Under the pieces are notes generated by a model. It made no database searches. It had not been told where the DNA came from and worked only from the letters and a program-made list of their open reading frames with translations. A stretch of 64,000 nt of DNA from Lacinutrix neustonica (GTDB lineage Bacteria > Bacteroidota > Bacteroidia > Flavobacteriales > Flavobacteriaceae), in NCBI RefSeq assembly GCF_026625145.1, contig NZ_CP113088.1, positions 744,001 through 808,000 on the forward strand, in the 5' to 3' direction. This document shows positions 1 through 11,020 of the stretch, piece by piece. A program made the position numbers and the translations under genes. Positions within the stretch are counted from its first letter, which is position 1. Each line of letters begins with the position of its first letter.

Positions 1-1952
1 ATTTAACAGCAATGGCAGAAGAAGGAAAACTAGACCCTGTCGTTGGACGTGATAAAGAAATTGAACGTGTGTCTCAGATTCTGTCACGCAGAAAGAAAAA
101 CAACCCCTTACTTATTGGTGAACCAGGAGTTGGTAAATCGGCCATAGCAGAAGGCTTAGCGAACCGTATTGTTAAACGTAAGGTATCACGTATTTTATTT
201 AACAAACGTGTCGTGACTTTAGACTTAGCAAGCCTTGTTGCTGGAACCAAATACCGTGGCCAGTTTGAAGAGCGTATGAAAGCCGTAATGAACGAACTAG
301 AAAAAAACGATGATGTGATTCTTTTTATTGACGAAATTCATACCATTGTAGGCGCTGGAGGTGCTACGGGAAGTTTGGATGCCTCAAACATGTTTAAGCC
401 GGCATTAGCGCGCGGTGAAATACAATGTGTAGGAGCCACAACACTGGATGAATACAGACAATACATTGAGAAAGATGGCGCTCTAGAACGTCGTTTTCAA
501 AAAGTGATAGTAGAACCCACTACAGTAGATGAAACTATAGAAATTCTAAACAATATAAAAAGTAAATACGAGGAACATCATAATGTATCTTATACAGACG
601 AAGCCATTGTAGCTTGTGTGAAGTTAACCAATCGATACATGACTGAGCGTTTTCTTCCGGACAAAGCCATTGATGCTTTAGACGAAGCTGGATCCCGCGT
701 TCACATAACTAACATCAATGTTCCAAAACAAATCATTGAGTTAGAAAAGAAACTTGAAGAGGTTAGAGTGACTAAAAACTCTGTGGTTAAAAAACAGAAA
801 TACGAAGAAGCTGCCCGTTTAAGAGATGATGAAAAACGGTTAGAAAAAGAGTTAGCCATCGCACAAGAAAAATGGGAAGAAGACACCAAATTACATAAAG
901 TCACCGTAACGGAAGACAACGTAGCAGATGTTGTTTCTATGATGACCGGGGTACCTGTGAATCGTATTGCGCAGACCGAAAGCAACAAACTAGCTAAACT
1001 TCCTGAGCTTATTAAAGGAAAAGTTATCGGTCAAGATGAAGCGGTTGCTAAAGTAGTGAAAGCCATTCAACGTAATCGTGCTGGACTTAAAGATCCTAAT
1101 AAGCCTATTGGGTCGTTTATCTTTTTAGGTCAAACAGGTGTTGGTAAAACACAGTTAGCCAAAGTGTTGTCTCGAGAGTTGTTTGATAGTGAAGACTCTC
1201 TCATTCGTATAGACATGAGTGAATACATGGAGAAATTTGCTATTTCTCGTTTGGTTGGTGCGCCTCCAGGATATGTGGGGTATGAAGAGGGTGGACAATT
1301 AACAGAGAAAGTAAGACGTAAACCTTATGCTGTTATTCTATTAGATGAAATTGAGAAAGCCCATCCCGATGTCTTTAATATGCTTTTACAAGTTTTAGAT
1401 GATGGGTATTTAACCGATTCTTTAGGTAGAAAAATTGATTTCAGAAACACGATTGTGATTATGACTTCAAATATTGGAGCACGTAAATTAAAGGATTTTG
1501 GTACGGGTATCGGTTTTGGTACGGCCTCTCAAAAATCTCAGGAAGATGCGAATGCCCGTGCAGTGATTCAAAATGCTTTGAAAAAATCTTTTGCGCCTGA
1601 ATTTTTAAACAGAATTGACGATGTTGTGGTTTTCAATTCCTTAGAAAAGGAGGATATCAATAAGATTATAGACATTGAATTAGACAAATTATTAGATCGT
1701 ATCACAGGTTTAGGGTATACACTTAAATTAACGAAAGCAGCTAAAGATTATATTGCAGAAAAAGGGTTTGATAAGCAATATGGTGCACGACCTTTAAAAC
1801 GAGCGATTCAAAAATATGTTGAAGATGCGTTAGCAGAAGAAATTATCACCGCTCAAGTTACTGATGGGGACGTGATAAAAATGGACTTGGATAAGAAAAA
1901 TGATGAAATAAAAATCACTATTGAAAAAGCTGAGAAACCAGCTGAATCATAA
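1..1952 (+). CDS. clpC: ClpC, ATP-dependent Clp protease ATPase subunit (5' truncated by window)
   Basis: AAA+ unfoldase that feeds substrates to the ClpP peptidase in the cytoplasm. The reading frame is open from base 3 (before the ATG at 12), so the gene starts outside the window; roughly the N-terminal 200 residues of a family of about 840-850 are missing. Numbering from the Met at 12: first Walker A GEPGVGKS near residue 36, Walker B LFIDEIH near 104, a UVR-type motif ([19 protein letters not shown]) in the middle region, second Walker A GQTGVGKT near 373 and Walker [13 protein letters not shown]. The UVR motif favours ClpC over ClpB. It is followed by a strong terminator. The reading frame is intact. 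Confidence 0.95.
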   Translation, partial: LTAMAEEGKLDPVVGRDKEIERVSQILSRRKKNNPLLIGEPGVGKSAIAEGLANRIVKRKVSRILFNKRVVTLDLASLVAGTKYRGQFEERMKAVMNELEKNDDVILFIDEIHTIVGAGGATGSLDASNMFKPALARGEIQCVGATTLDEYRQYIEKDGALERRFQKVIVEPTTVDETIEILNNIKSKYEEHHNVSYTDEAIVACVKLTNRYMTERFLPDKAIDALDEAGSRVHITNINVPKQIIELEKKLEEVRVTKNSVVKKQKYEEAARLRDDEKRLEKELAIAQEKWEEDTKLHKVTVTEDNVADVVSMMTGVPVNRIAQTESNKLAKLPELIKGKVIGQDEAVAKVVKAIQRNRAGLKDPNKPIGSFIFLGQTGVGKTQLAKVLSRELFDSEDSLIRIDMSEYMEKFAISRLVGAPPGYVGYEEGGQLTEKVRRKPYAVILLDEIEKAHPDVFNMLLQVLDDGYLTDSLGRKIDFRNTIVIMTSNIGARKLKDFGTGIGFGTASQKSQEDANARAVIQNALKKSFAPEFLNRIDDVVVFNSLEKEDINKIIDIELDKLLDRITGLGYTLKLTKAAKDYIAEKGFDKQYGARPLKRAIQKYVEDALAEEIITAQVTDGDVIKMDLDKKNDEIKITIEKAEKPAES

Positions 1953-1977
1953 AATAAATAATAATACCTATAAATTA

Positions 1978-2014
1978 AAAAGCTTCGATATGTTTTCATA
2001 TGGAAGCTTTTTTT
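1978..2014 (+). terminator. Rho-independent terminator of clpC
   Basis: A long hairpin (AAAGCTTC, one G-G mismatch, then ATATG, TTTT loop, CATAT, GAAGCTTT) runs directly into a T tract. It starts 26 bases after the clpC stop codon. Confidence 0.9.
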
Positions 2015-2236
2015 ATGCACCAAACTAAAATTACAAACCAATCTAGTATCCCCAAAATAAAGTAAAAGGTAGCTATTAGCAGAGCTGTAATTGTATGAAC
2101 TGATCACTTTTGTAACGCACAAAATATATTGAAAGGAGACCTTTTATAGATGTTATTTACTACGGTCTAAAACTAGTCCGTGAGTTATGTATATCCCTTT
2201 TTAAGTACTAATTTTGAATTCCCAAATCACTTTTAA

Positions 2237-2602
2237 ATGACTATAGAATTAGAGTTTTGTAAAATTAGACTTTTTGAAGATTATGTCATCTGCAACGTTA
2301 ATGAAGGTGTTACCTTATGTCCTGAAAAGAGCCATGTCATTACAGTTTTCTTATTAAATCATTTCCAAAAAAAACCGTTTGTATACATTACAGAACGGAT
2401 TCATTCTTATTCTGTAGATCCCTCTATTTATAGTCGCTCTTCCCAAGTAGAAAGCCTTAAAGGTTTTGCGGTTGTTGCATTTAATTATTTTGCCGCTAGT
2501 AGTGCGAATTACGAAAAAAACTTCTTGCAAAAACCCTTTGAAGTCTTTAATGAGACCTCTGCCGCAGAACATTGGGCTAAAAATTTACTAAACGCCGTTT
2601 AA
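2237..2602 (+). CDS. Hypothetical protein, STAS/SEC14-like family of Flavobacteria
   Basis: A 121-residue soluble protein without signal peptide or membrane segment. I recognise the general look of a short Bacteroidota family of possible STAS/SEC14-like fold (alternating hydrophobic strands, a central KPFVYITER strand, and a C-terminal AEHWAKNLL helix), but there is no catalytic motif and no function can be assigned. It stands alone between the clpC terminator and the convergent hutH gene, whose 3' end overlaps its stop by 4 bases. The ATG at 2237 is preceded by an AT-rich stretch without a Shine-Dalgarno sequence, which is normal for this phylum. Confidence 0.7.
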   Translation: MTIELEFCKIRLFEDYVICNVNEGVTLCPEKSHVITVFLLNHFQKKPFVYITERIHSYSVDPSIYSRSSQVESLKGFAVVAFNYFAASSANYEKNFLQKPFEVFNETSAAEHWAKNLLNAV

Positions 2603-4112
2603 TCAAACAACTCGTTCACATCAATATTAAGCTGCTGAATGAATTGTATAGACGCTTCTATGCTATCATGCAGCACTTCATCTTCTTCTATAAAAGGCAC
2701 CTCCACTCTATAGGCTTGCAGAAACTGCTCAATAAATGCGGACGATGTTAAAGGCATTCTAAAGGCTAAAGCTTGGGATGCGTTAAGTAATTCGATAGCC
2801 AAAATACGTTCCACATTATTAATCAACGTATAGGCTTGAGTTGCGGCATTGGCACCCATACTAACATGGTCTTCTTGGCCGTTACTAGACACAATACTAT
2901 CAACACTTGCTGGAGTCGCTAATTGTTTATTGGCACTCACAATACTAGCCGCGGTATACTGCGGAATCATAAGTCCGGAGTTCAATCCTGGATTATTAAC
3001 CGAGAAAAGCTGGCAAGCCTCTTAGTCCGAGAAACTAGTTGGAATACACGACGCTCAGAAATATTTCCCAATTCGGCCATAGCAATTTTTAAATAATCTA
3101 ATGCTAATGCTAAAGGCTGACCGTGAAAGTTTCCACCAGAGATAATTTCGTCGTCTTTTGAAAAAATATTAGGATTATCGGTCACGGAATTAATTTCTGT
3201 TTTAAACGTCTTTAGCACGAAATTCAAGGTATCCTTTGTTGCACCATGCACTTGCGGAATACAACGAAATGAGTAGGGGTCTTGAACGTGTTGTTTTTCT
3301 TGATTGATTAGCACGCTTCCTTCTAGAAACTCACGCACCCGTGCAGCTGTTTTTATTTGCCCATTGTGTGGTCTAACCAAATGTACTAATTCATTAAAAG
3401 GGGCTAATCCGCCATCAAAAGCGTCTAAAGAAACACTTCCAATCAAATCAGCTAAATACGAGAGTTTAAAAGATTTTAAAAGTAAGTGAATACCATAAGC
3501 ACTCATGAACTGGGTGCCATTCAGCAAGGCTAATCCTTCTTTAGATTGCAGTTGAATAGGTTGCCAGTTGAATTTTTTGAGCACCACTTCCGAAGGCAAC
3601 ACAGCGCCTTTGTAATTAACTTTGCCTTTACCAATTAATGGCAGTGACAAATGCGCCAAAGGAGCTAAATCGCCGGAGGCTCCCAGCGAACCCTGTGTGT
3701 AAATTACTGGTAAAATATCATGATTATAAAAATCGATTAAGCGTTCAACCGTTGCTAACTGACTTCCGGAATGGCCGTAATTAAGTGATTGTATTTTTAA
3801 AAGCAACATGAGTTTTACAACCTCTTGTGGCACTTGTTCTCCTGTACCGCAAGCGTGAGACATGACTAAGTTTTCCTGAAGCTTTGTTAGATTTTCATTA
3901 GAAATCTTTACATTATATAAAGAACCAAAACCGGTATTGATACCATAAATGGGTTTGGTTTCAACTTTTAGTTTTTCATTTAAAAACGTGCGACAATTAA
4001 TAATACGTTGCTTTGCGTCTTCAGATAATTGTATCTGTTTTTGCTCATTAATAATAGCATGAACAGTCGTTAATTCTAAAACTTCAGAAGAGATATAATG
4101 TGTAGTATTCAT
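2599..4112 (-). CDS. hutH: Histidine ammonia-lyase (frame disrupted near 3000-3031)
   Basis: Converts L-histidine to urocanate and ammonia, the first step of histidine degradation. The main part (from 4112 down) carries the GASGDLAP motif that forms the MIO cofactor (Ala-Ser-Gly). The C-terminal part ends the family with NSGLMIPQYTAAS. The two parts are in different frames. The sequence between them shows CCGAG twice (3000-3004 and 3027-3031, plus strand); restoring CCGG at both gives one continuous protein of about 504 residues, the normal family length. No hutU, hutI or hutG lies beside it. The start ATG at 4112 is the first in frame. The breaks are probably consensus errors, not true inactivation. 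Confidence 0.9.
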
Positions 4113-4241
4113 AAATTTATTTGTACAGGCTCAAAAGTCATCATTCGTATACTGATATGCAAGAAATGTTAATAATTTATGAAAATCATAATAAAGATAA
4201 TTATAATCAATTATTTTTGATCGAACTAAAACTTTCAATTA

Positions 4242-5293
4242 ATGAAAAAACTATTAATATGCCTTTCTGCTTTAGCAATAGTAGGTTGTAAAGAAGCACC
4301 TAAAGATTATGTTACTTTTTCGGTAAGATTACAGATAAAAACAGTGATTCTGTGGTATTAAGAACACAAACCTATTCAAAAACCATAAAGGTAAACGACG
4401 ATGGCACTTTTAGAGATACTTTAAAAGTAGACGCAGGACTCTATAATTTTTACGATGGTGGAGAAAGTACAAACCTCTATTTAAAGAACGGTTATGATTT
4501 AAATGTTACAATAGACACGAAACGGTTTGACGAAAGTATTACCTATGAAGGTGTGGGCGCTGAAACTAATAATTATTTAGCACAAAAAGCTTTAATGGAA
4601 GAAACGCTTTATCCTCCTGGACTTTGGGATTTTGAAGAAGCCGATTTTAAATCTACAACAGCAGAAATTCATGCCAAGTTGACTGCCTTTTTAGATAAAA
4701 ACAAAAATATAGATTCTACCTTACTTTCTCAAGAGAAGAAGGGCTTAGAGGCGTTTAAGGATGGCATCTTTAATGCATATAAGCAAAATATGGCATCTGC
4801 TCAGGCTAGAGCTTCTAAATTTGCAGATTATATTGGGAAACCTGCTCCTGCTTTTGAGAACTATGAAAACGCAAAAGGAGGTACCACTTCTTTATCCGAT
4901 TTAAAAGGCAAATATGTCTACGTCGACGTATGGGCAACTTGGTGTGGTCCTTGCATTAAAGAAATACCAGCTTTGAAAGAAATAGAAAAAGAATTTCATG
5001 ATAAAAATATAGCATTTTTAAGTTTGTCTGTTGATGATGGCAGAGGTTATAAAAATCGTGATGCTGCTGCTGCAAGAGCAGGTTGGAAAACCATGATTAA
5101 AGAAAAAGACTTGGGAGGTATTCAAGTATTATCAGATAAAGGGTGGCAATCAGATTTTGTTCAAGGCTTTGAAATAAAAGGGATTCCTCGTTTTATTTTA
5201 ATTGATCCCGCAGGAAACATTGTTAATGCCGATGCACCAAGACCTTCGAGTCCTAAATTAAGAGAAGTACTTAATAGTTTAGAAAATATTTGA
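4242..5293 (+). CDS. Thioredoxin-like (TlpA/AhpC-TSA) lipoprotein, frame disrupted at 4321
   Basis: Periplasm-facing thiol-disulfide oxidoreductase. The C-terminal domain has WATWCGPCIKEIP (redox CxxC Cys-Gly-Pro-Cys) and a cis-proline region KGIPRFILID. An N-terminal domain of about 160 residues resembles DUF4369-type domains of Bacteroidota thioredoxins. The true start is the ATG at 4242, encoding a lipoprotein signal (MKKLLICLSALAIVGC). Between signal and body the sequence TTTTTCGGTAAG breaks the frame; TTTTTCCGGTAAG (CCGG restored at about 4320-4323) joins them as FSGKITDKNSDSVVLR. This gives a protein of about 350 residues. Followed by a terminator shared with the convergent nnr gene. 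Confidence 0.88.
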
Positions 5294-5313
5294 ACTTATA
5301 ACTACTCTAATTA

Positions 5314-5349
5314 AAAAAAGGCGACCATTTTAAAATGGTCGCCTTTTTT
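5314..5349. terminator. Bidirectional terminator between thioredoxin gene and nnr
   Basis: A perfect inverted repeat (AAAAAAGGCGACCATTTT and its complement) flanked by A and T tracts. It sits exactly between two convergent genes, so it can end transcripts from both strands. Confidence 0.92.
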
Positions 5350-5353
5350 ATGG

Positions 5354-6946
5354 TTATTTCTTTTTCTTCCTGTTCGTTTTTGATTTTTTATTGGTATCCT
5401 CATCAACGTCTTCTAACTGAGGTGGCTCTGGTTGTTTAAATAAATCGATGTAGGCCTCACCTATACCCTCGATAACATGACTCGCTATTAAACTTTGATA
5501 CCCAAGATTTTCTATTAACAAATCTGCAGAGCGCCCATGTAAGTAAACGGAGAAAATAGCAGAAGCTAATGCTTCATAACCCTGCGACACTAAACCAGTA
5601 ATCATTCCTGTTAACACATCTCCGCTGCCTGCTGTTGCTAAGCCTGGATTCCCTGTGGTATTGATATATAATTTGTCCTTAAAAACCGTAATGGTATTTG
5701 CGCCTTTAATAACCACAATCACATGGTGTTTTTTTGAAAAGGCTTTGACTTTCTTTAGTTTATCAAAATCGTCTTTCCACTTCCCTACTAAGCCTTCCAA
5801 CTCCTTAGGGTGTGGTGTTAAAATGGTTTGCTTAGGTAATGTTTTTAAAAGCGCTTTCTTTTTAGATAAAATATTTAATCCATCGGCGTCAACGACTAAA
5901 GGTGTTTTATTGGTTTTTAAAAACGCTTCAAAAGCAGCAATTGTTTTAACATCTGTCCCTACGCCTACCCCAAAACCAATAACGGTTGGCGCGATATCAA
6001 AATTAATTTTTGTAATCTTTTCTTCCTCCGGATCTGTAATAACCATGGCTTCGGTAAAGAGGTCTGCAACACCGTGTAGCCACATTTTGGTATATAGGCC
6101 GTCACTTTTCCAGCGCCAACAGATAATGCTGCCCGACTGGCTAAAGTAACCGCTCCTATTTTTCCATAGCTACCACCAATGATTAAACTATGACCATAGG
6201 TGCCTTTATGAGAATACTTTTCACGTGGTTTGTAAATGGGCAAAACCTCATTCTTTCCAATCAATTCTGCGGCTGTTTCGGTGGTAAGCAAATATTCGGG
6301 ATCAATTCCAATGTCCAGCACTTCCCACTGTGTCGTATATTTTGCAGTTTCCGGTAAAAAGAAAACTAATTTTGGGGTTTGAAAACTCAAGGTATACCCT
6401 GCAGTTACAATCGCCTCCTTATCCTCCTGGCACAGTATCTGTATGTAAGCCGGAAGGAATATCTATGGATACTGTAAAGGCTCGAGTCGCTCTAAAATGG
6501 GTAAACAGCGCCTTTACCCAAGGGGCAACCGGTCTATTAATACCGATGCCAAAAATAGCATCTATAATAATATCCTTATCATCGATGACTATGGTTTCAA
6601 AATCTTCTTCGCAACTTAATAATATTGGCCAATCCTTCGTGACGTTTTTAATACGATCGTAATTAATTAAAAAATCTTTTGAGCGCTTGGTACTACAGTT
6701 GACAACGTAAGTTTTTACGTTATAACCATGTGAAATTAAATGTCCGGCCACTACTAATCCATCCCCTCCGTTGTTACCAATACCACAAAACACATGAATA
6801 GGCACTTGCGCCCCTTGCATGCGTATGTGCAACCAATTAAAAATTTGTGTTCCCGCACGCTCCATTAAATCGGTTGAGGAAATGTTTTGTTTTTCGGCTG
6901 TCCGTTTGTCTCCAGCGTATATTTGTTCTTTAGAGAATATTTTCAT
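5354..6946 (-). CDS. nnr: Bifunctional NAD(P)H-hydrate epimerase / ADP-dependent dehydratase (two frame breaks)
   Basis: Repairs hydrated NAD(P)H: the N-terminal YjeF_N domain epimerises (motif GIGNNGGDGL), the C-terminal carbohydrate-kinase-like domain dehydrates the S-hydrate (motifs TPHPKE, GNPGLATAGSGDVLTG). The coding region is split in three. Break 1 at 6426-6430 (plus strand CCTGG, expected CCGG) follows GLHTDTVP; break 2 at 6051-6054 (CGG, expected CCGG) follows VLQTSLP. Restoring CCGG at both gives one protein of about 530 residues with the normal order of domains. The tail is Lys-rich (ends NRKKKK). Product of a monocistronic gene, convergent with the upstream thioredoxin gene. Confidence 0.9.
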
Positions 6947-7044
6947 TTTATAATTTAATAATCCGTAATTCTAACCCCCTATTTATTTCGATAGTGAAAT
7001 ACATTCCGTTTTAATTCAGAATCTTATAAAAATGGAAGTTTTGT

Positions 7045-7074
7045 TTTGTTATTAGCGCAAAAGTAATACATTTA
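7045..7074 (+). promoter_or_regulatory. Candidate promoter of the thr operon
   Basis: TTTG at 7045-7048, 18 bases, then TACATTTA at 7067-7074, close to the Bacteroidota consensus (TTTG or TTG, 19-21 bases, TAnnTTTG) with one mismatch in the -7 element. Transcription would start just before the leader ORF at 7094. Confidence 0.4.
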
Positions 7075-7093
7075 CTATGTAATACATTCAAAA

Positions 7094-7204
7094 ATGAACA
7101 ACAACGCTCAAATAGCACCCTTAAATACGACTTCAGTTATTGACGTACGTATTACTATTTTTGCAGGCATTACTATGATTACGATGACCCTTTTGGGTTA
7201 TTAA
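7094..7204 (+). CDS. thrL: Putative thr operon leader peptide (36 aa)
   Basis: A 36-codon ORF 75 bases upstream of thrA. Residues 20-32 read ITIFAGITMITMT; over the whole peptide there are 6 Thr and 6 Ile, with Met codons interspersed. Thr, Ile and Met are all end products of the aspartokinase pathway that the next genes serve, as in the Thr/Ile-rich leader of the E. coli thr operon. That makes translation-coupled attenuation the most likely role (inference). The position just downstream of a promoter-like element, and the hairpin with a T run at 7228-7248, fit this. I could not find a convincing antiterminator pairing. Confidence 0.65.
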   Translation: MNNNAQIAPLNTTSVIDVRITIFAGITMITMTLLGY

Positions 7205-7227
7205 TGATATTCACTTCCGCACCTATT

Positions 7228-7248
7228 TTAGCTTCTATGCTAATTTTT
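7228..7248 (+). promoter_or_regulatory. Possible attenuator hairpin of the thr operon
   Basis: TTAGC, six-base loop, GCTAA, then five T: a short terminator-like hairpin 24 bases after the leader ORF stop and 31 bases before thrA. The stem is only 5 bp, so the call is tentative. Confidence 0.4.
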
Positions 7249-7279
7249 CAAAATTAATTTCGATTAAAACAGAATACCC

Positions 7280-9725
7280 ATGCAAGTATTAAAATTTGGA
7301 GGAACCTCTGTAGGTTCTTCAAAAAACATCAATAAAGTTATCGCTATTTTAGAAGCGAATGCCAAACAAAGCAAGGTTATATGTGTTGTCTCTGCGGTAG
7401 GTGGAATTACCGATAAGCTATTAAAAGCGGGACATTTAGCCAAGGATAACAAAAAAGACTATAAAAAGGAGTATAAAGCCATTAAGAACAAACATTTAGC
7501 CATGCTTTCTGAATTAATTCCTACCAACGAGACCAAAGTTGCAGATGCTCTAGAAGAAAAGTTAAAACAACTAAAAAATCTTTTAGATGGTATTTTTTTA
7601 ATCAATGAATTATCACATCAAACATCAGATCGTCTGTTAAGTTTTGGTGAACTATTATCTTCATTTATTATTGCTGAAACCCTTAAAAGTAGAGCCATAA
7701 GTGCCGTATTAAAAAATGCGCAAGAGCTAATTGTAACCAATTCAAATTTCACAAAAGCTGAAGTGAAGTTTGAGCCTACCAATTTAAATATTCGGAACTA
7801 TTTTAATACGTCTAATAAAAGTATCACCATCGTACCTGGGTTTATTTCAAAATCTGTAAACCATGAGATTACGACGTTAGGGCGTGGCGGATCAGATTAC
7901 ACTGCTGCCATTATTGCTGCCGCCTTACACGTAGAGCGACTAGAAATATGGACCGATGTTAGTGGCATGTATACCACCAATCCTAAATTAGTGAAACAAG
8001 CCTACCCTATTAAACACATTAGCTATCAGGAAGCCATGGAATTATCACATTTTGGCGCTAAAGTACTTTATCCGCCAACGGTGCAACCTGTATTAGATTT
8101 AAAAATACCAATCCATATTAAAAATACTATGGACCCCAAAGCTCTTGGAACTATTATTTCAGAGAATAGTCATGGAAAATCTTCCACCGCCACTGGCATT
8201 ACCAATATAAACAACATCGCCTTATTAACCCTTCAAGGTAATGGTATGGTAGGCGTGCCTGGTTTTTCTAAACGTTTGTTTGAAACCTTGGCTCAAGAGA
8301 AAATTAATATCATCTTAATTACACAAGCCTCCTCTGAGCACTCCATTTGTTTTGGTATTGAAGTACAAGAAGCCAATCTTGCAGAATTTGCCATTAATGA
8401 AGTTTTTGAATATGAAATAGCCACAAAGAAAATTGACCCGATTCTTGTTGAAAAAGAGTTAGCAATCATCGCTTTAATAGGTGATAAAATGAAAAGCCAC
8501 CAAGGCATTAGTGGTAAAATGTTTAGTACTTTAGGGAAAAACAATATTAATATACGGGCGATTGCACAAGGGGCTTCAGAAAGAAATATCTCTGCGGTCA
8601 TTGCTGAAAAAGATGTAAAGAAAGCGCTGAATACCCTACATGAAAGCTTTTTTGAAAGTGACACCAAACAACTTAATGTCTTCATCACTGGTGTAGGAAA
8701 TGTGGGCGAACGCCTAGTAGAACAGATAAAACAACAGCAACAGTATTTAAAAAAGCATCTAAAAATTAATTTACGGGTTGCAGGGCTCTCCAATTCTCGA
8801 ACGATGGTTTTTAATGCAGACGGTATTGATTTGAACGCCTGGAAAGCGGAGTTAAAAGAAGGAGAAGTGGCTACCCTAGAAGGCTTTTTTAAAAATGCAA
8901 AAGTTTTAAACCTCCGTAACAGTGTTTTTGTAGATGTGACTGCTAATGAAGCGGTTTCAAAGTTATATGCCAAATATCTAAAAGAGAGTATCGCCGTAGT
9001 TGCCTGTAATAAAATTGCCTGTTCAAGTACTTATGAAAACTATGTAAAACTAAAAGCATTGTCACTAGAATACAATGCACCGTTTTTATTTGAAACCAAT
9101 GTGGGGGCAGGTCTACCTATTATCGACACCTTAAGTAATTTAATGGCTTCCGGAGATAAAATCACCTCCATTCAAGCGGTTTTGTCTCGGGAGTTTAAAC
9201 TTTGTTTTTAACAATTTTAATGCTTCCACGCCCTTTCATGATGTGGTTAAGCAAGCACAAACGGAAGGGTATACCGAGCCTGATCCAAGAATAGACTTAA
9301 GTGGTGTTGATGTCGCTCGAAAAATTTTAATTTTAGCCGGAGAGAGCGGCACCGCAATGAATTTGGAAGACATAACCAACGCTTCTTTTTTAACAAAGGC
9401 AAACTTAGAAAGTGACTCAGTCGCTGATTTTTATAGTACTTTAGTTCAAGAAGAAACTCATTTTCAAAAGCTATATGCTGCAGCAAAAGCAAAAAACTGT
9501 CAGCTAAAATATGTTGCAGAATTTAATAAGGGGAAAGCCAAGGTTGGGTTGAAGGAAATTCCACAAGGGCATCCGTTTTATAATTTGGAAGGAAAAGATA
9601 ATATCGTGATGTTTTATACGCAACGCTATCCCGAGCAACCCATGATTATTAAAGGTGCTGGTGCTGGAGCAGATGTCACGGCCTCCGGGTTGTTTGCCGA
9701 TATTATTCGCGTTGGAAATAATTAA
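7280..9725 (+). CDS. thrA: Bifunctional aspartokinase / homoserine dehydrogenase (frame break at 9186-9190)
   Basis: Catalyses the first and third steps of the Thr/Met/Ile branch from aspartate. N-terminal aspartokinase starts with LKFGGTSVGS; two ACT-type regulatory regions follow in the middle; the homoserine dehydrogenase NAD-binding motif FITGVGNVGERL is near residue 468; the catalytic end is in the second part (EPDPRIDLSGVDVARKILIL). The frame breaks at TTGTCTCGGGAG; TTGTCCGGGAG (CCGG restored) gives VLSGSLNFVFNNFN and joins both parts to a protein of about 814 residues, typical for the fusion enzyme. First structural gene of the thr operon; thrB and thrC follow. Confidence 0.94.
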
Positions 9726-9811
9726 AACACGTAAGGAATAGAGGAAACAGGATAAAGACACTCCAGTTGCGGTCTAATTTTCTTTCCTCTGTTCCATATT
9801 GAATATAAAAT

Positions 9812-10741
9812 ATGAATGAAATAAAAATATTTTCACCTGCCACCGTGGCTAATGTATCCTGTGGATTTGATGTTCTTGGCTTTTGTTTAGATACCATTGG
9901 AGATGAAATGGTAGTAAGGAAAACTAAAGACAAAGGGATTCGCATTACAAAAATTGAAGGTTACGATTTACCATTTGAAGCTCATAAAAATGTTGCGGGT
10001 GTTTCAGCTTTAGCTTTAATGGAAGTAGCCCAACCTCATTGCGGATTCGAAATCGAAATTTATAAAAAGATAAAACCCGGCAGTGGGATTGGCAGCAGTT
10101 CTGCTAGTGCAGCGGGCAGTGTGTGGGCGATTAACCAATTATTAGGCAGCCCTTTTAACAAAACACAAATCACCAATTTCGCGATGAAAGGAGAAGCCCT
10201 CGCTAGTGGCTGCGAACATGCAGATAATATTGCACCTGCCATATTTGGAGGCTTTACATTAGTGAAATCATGCACGCCATTACAGGTATTAGCAATCCCT
10301 TCTCCTTCAAAATTATATGCCACCATCATTCACCCTGAAATAGAAATAAAAACGGCAGAAGCAAGAGCTATTTTACCAAAACAAATAGCACTTAAGAAAG
10401 CGATTACCCAATGGGCAAACTTAGGGAGTTTAGTACATGCGATGCATACGAGTGACTATGAATTAATTAGTGATTCGTTAAACGATATTATTGTTGAACC
10501 CTTTAGAAGCCAATTGATTCCATATTTTGATGTCGTGAAAACAGAAAGCATAAAAGCAGGTGCTTTAGGTGCTGGCATCTCCGGTTCCGGGCCCTCCATT
10601 TTTGCTTTATCAAAAGGGAAAGCAGCTGCAGAAGCAGTCGCCCATGCTATGAAAAAAGTATACTCTAAAACAGATATTAATTTTGATATTCATCTGTCAA
10701 AGATTAATATGGAAGGTATTCGAGTAATTAAAAGTAACTAA
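9812..10741 (+). CDS. thrB: Homoserine kinase
   Basis: GHMP kinase that phosphorylates homoserine with ATP. It shows the N-terminal PATVANVSCGFDVLG segment, the glycine-rich ATP motif PGSGIGSSSASAAG near residue 90, and the C-terminal GAGISGSGPSIFAL motif. At 309 residues it has normal length and an intact frame. It lies 86 bases after thrA, in the usual order thrA-thrB-thrC. Confidence 0.96.
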   Translation: MNEIKIFSPATVANVSCGFDVLGFCLDTIGDEMVVRKTKDKGIRITKIEGYDLPFEAHKNVAGVSALALMEVAQPHCGFEIEIYKKIKPGSGIGSSSASAAGSVWAINQLLGSPFNKTQITNFAMKGEALASGCEHADNIAPAIFGGFTLVKSCTPLQVLAIPSPSKLYATIIHPEIEIKTAEARAILPKQIALKKAITQWANLGSLVHAMHTSDYELISDSLNDIIVEPFRSQLIPYFDVVKTESIKAGALGAGISGSGPSIFALSKGKAAAEAVAHAMKKVYSKTDINFDIHLSKINMEGIRVIKSN

Positions 10742-10743
10742 TT

Positions 10744-10767
10744 AAAAAGAGTGAGCTCACTCCTTTT
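10744..10767 (+). terminator. Hairpin after thrB
   Basis: Perfect palindrome GAGTGAGCTCACTC at 10749-10762, flanked by A and T runs that extend the stem. It may be a weak terminator that lowers thrC expression relative to thrA and thrB. Confidence 0.55.
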
Positions 10768-11020
10768 GAACAAAATGAGGCATCTATTTAAAAGCTGCTT
10801 CGACAAGCTCAGCATGACAACGAGAAATATAAAATAATAATGACAAGCTAATAATCAAGATATCATTACAATGTGCTTTTTTTTAACGACTTGGCTATCT
10901 TAGCAATAGCCAAAAAAATTTGTCATGCAGATTTGAAAGAAGTATAGGTATAAGCTAAATTAATATTAAAAGATTTTCGCTCAAGTGTATCCTGAGTGCA
11001 GTCGACAGACAAAAGCAAAC
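10768..11020. repeat. thrB-thrC spacer with REP-like sequences and a hairpin
   Basis: The spacer contains GCTTCGACAAGCTCAGCATG at about 10797-10816 and TATCCTGAGTGCAGTCGAC at about 10988-11006. Both resemble halves of a dispersed repeat seen in many Bacteroidota genomes (recalled, not searched). Between them is a hairpin, TTGGCTAT (10891-10898) and ATAGCCAA (10906-10913), with T before and A after, so it is not a terminator for the plus strand. Confidence 0.4.

Noticed and set aside
10891..10913. Terminator after thrB
   Set aside because: The hairpin is preceded by T and followed by A on the plus strand, and has no T run after it on the minus strand.
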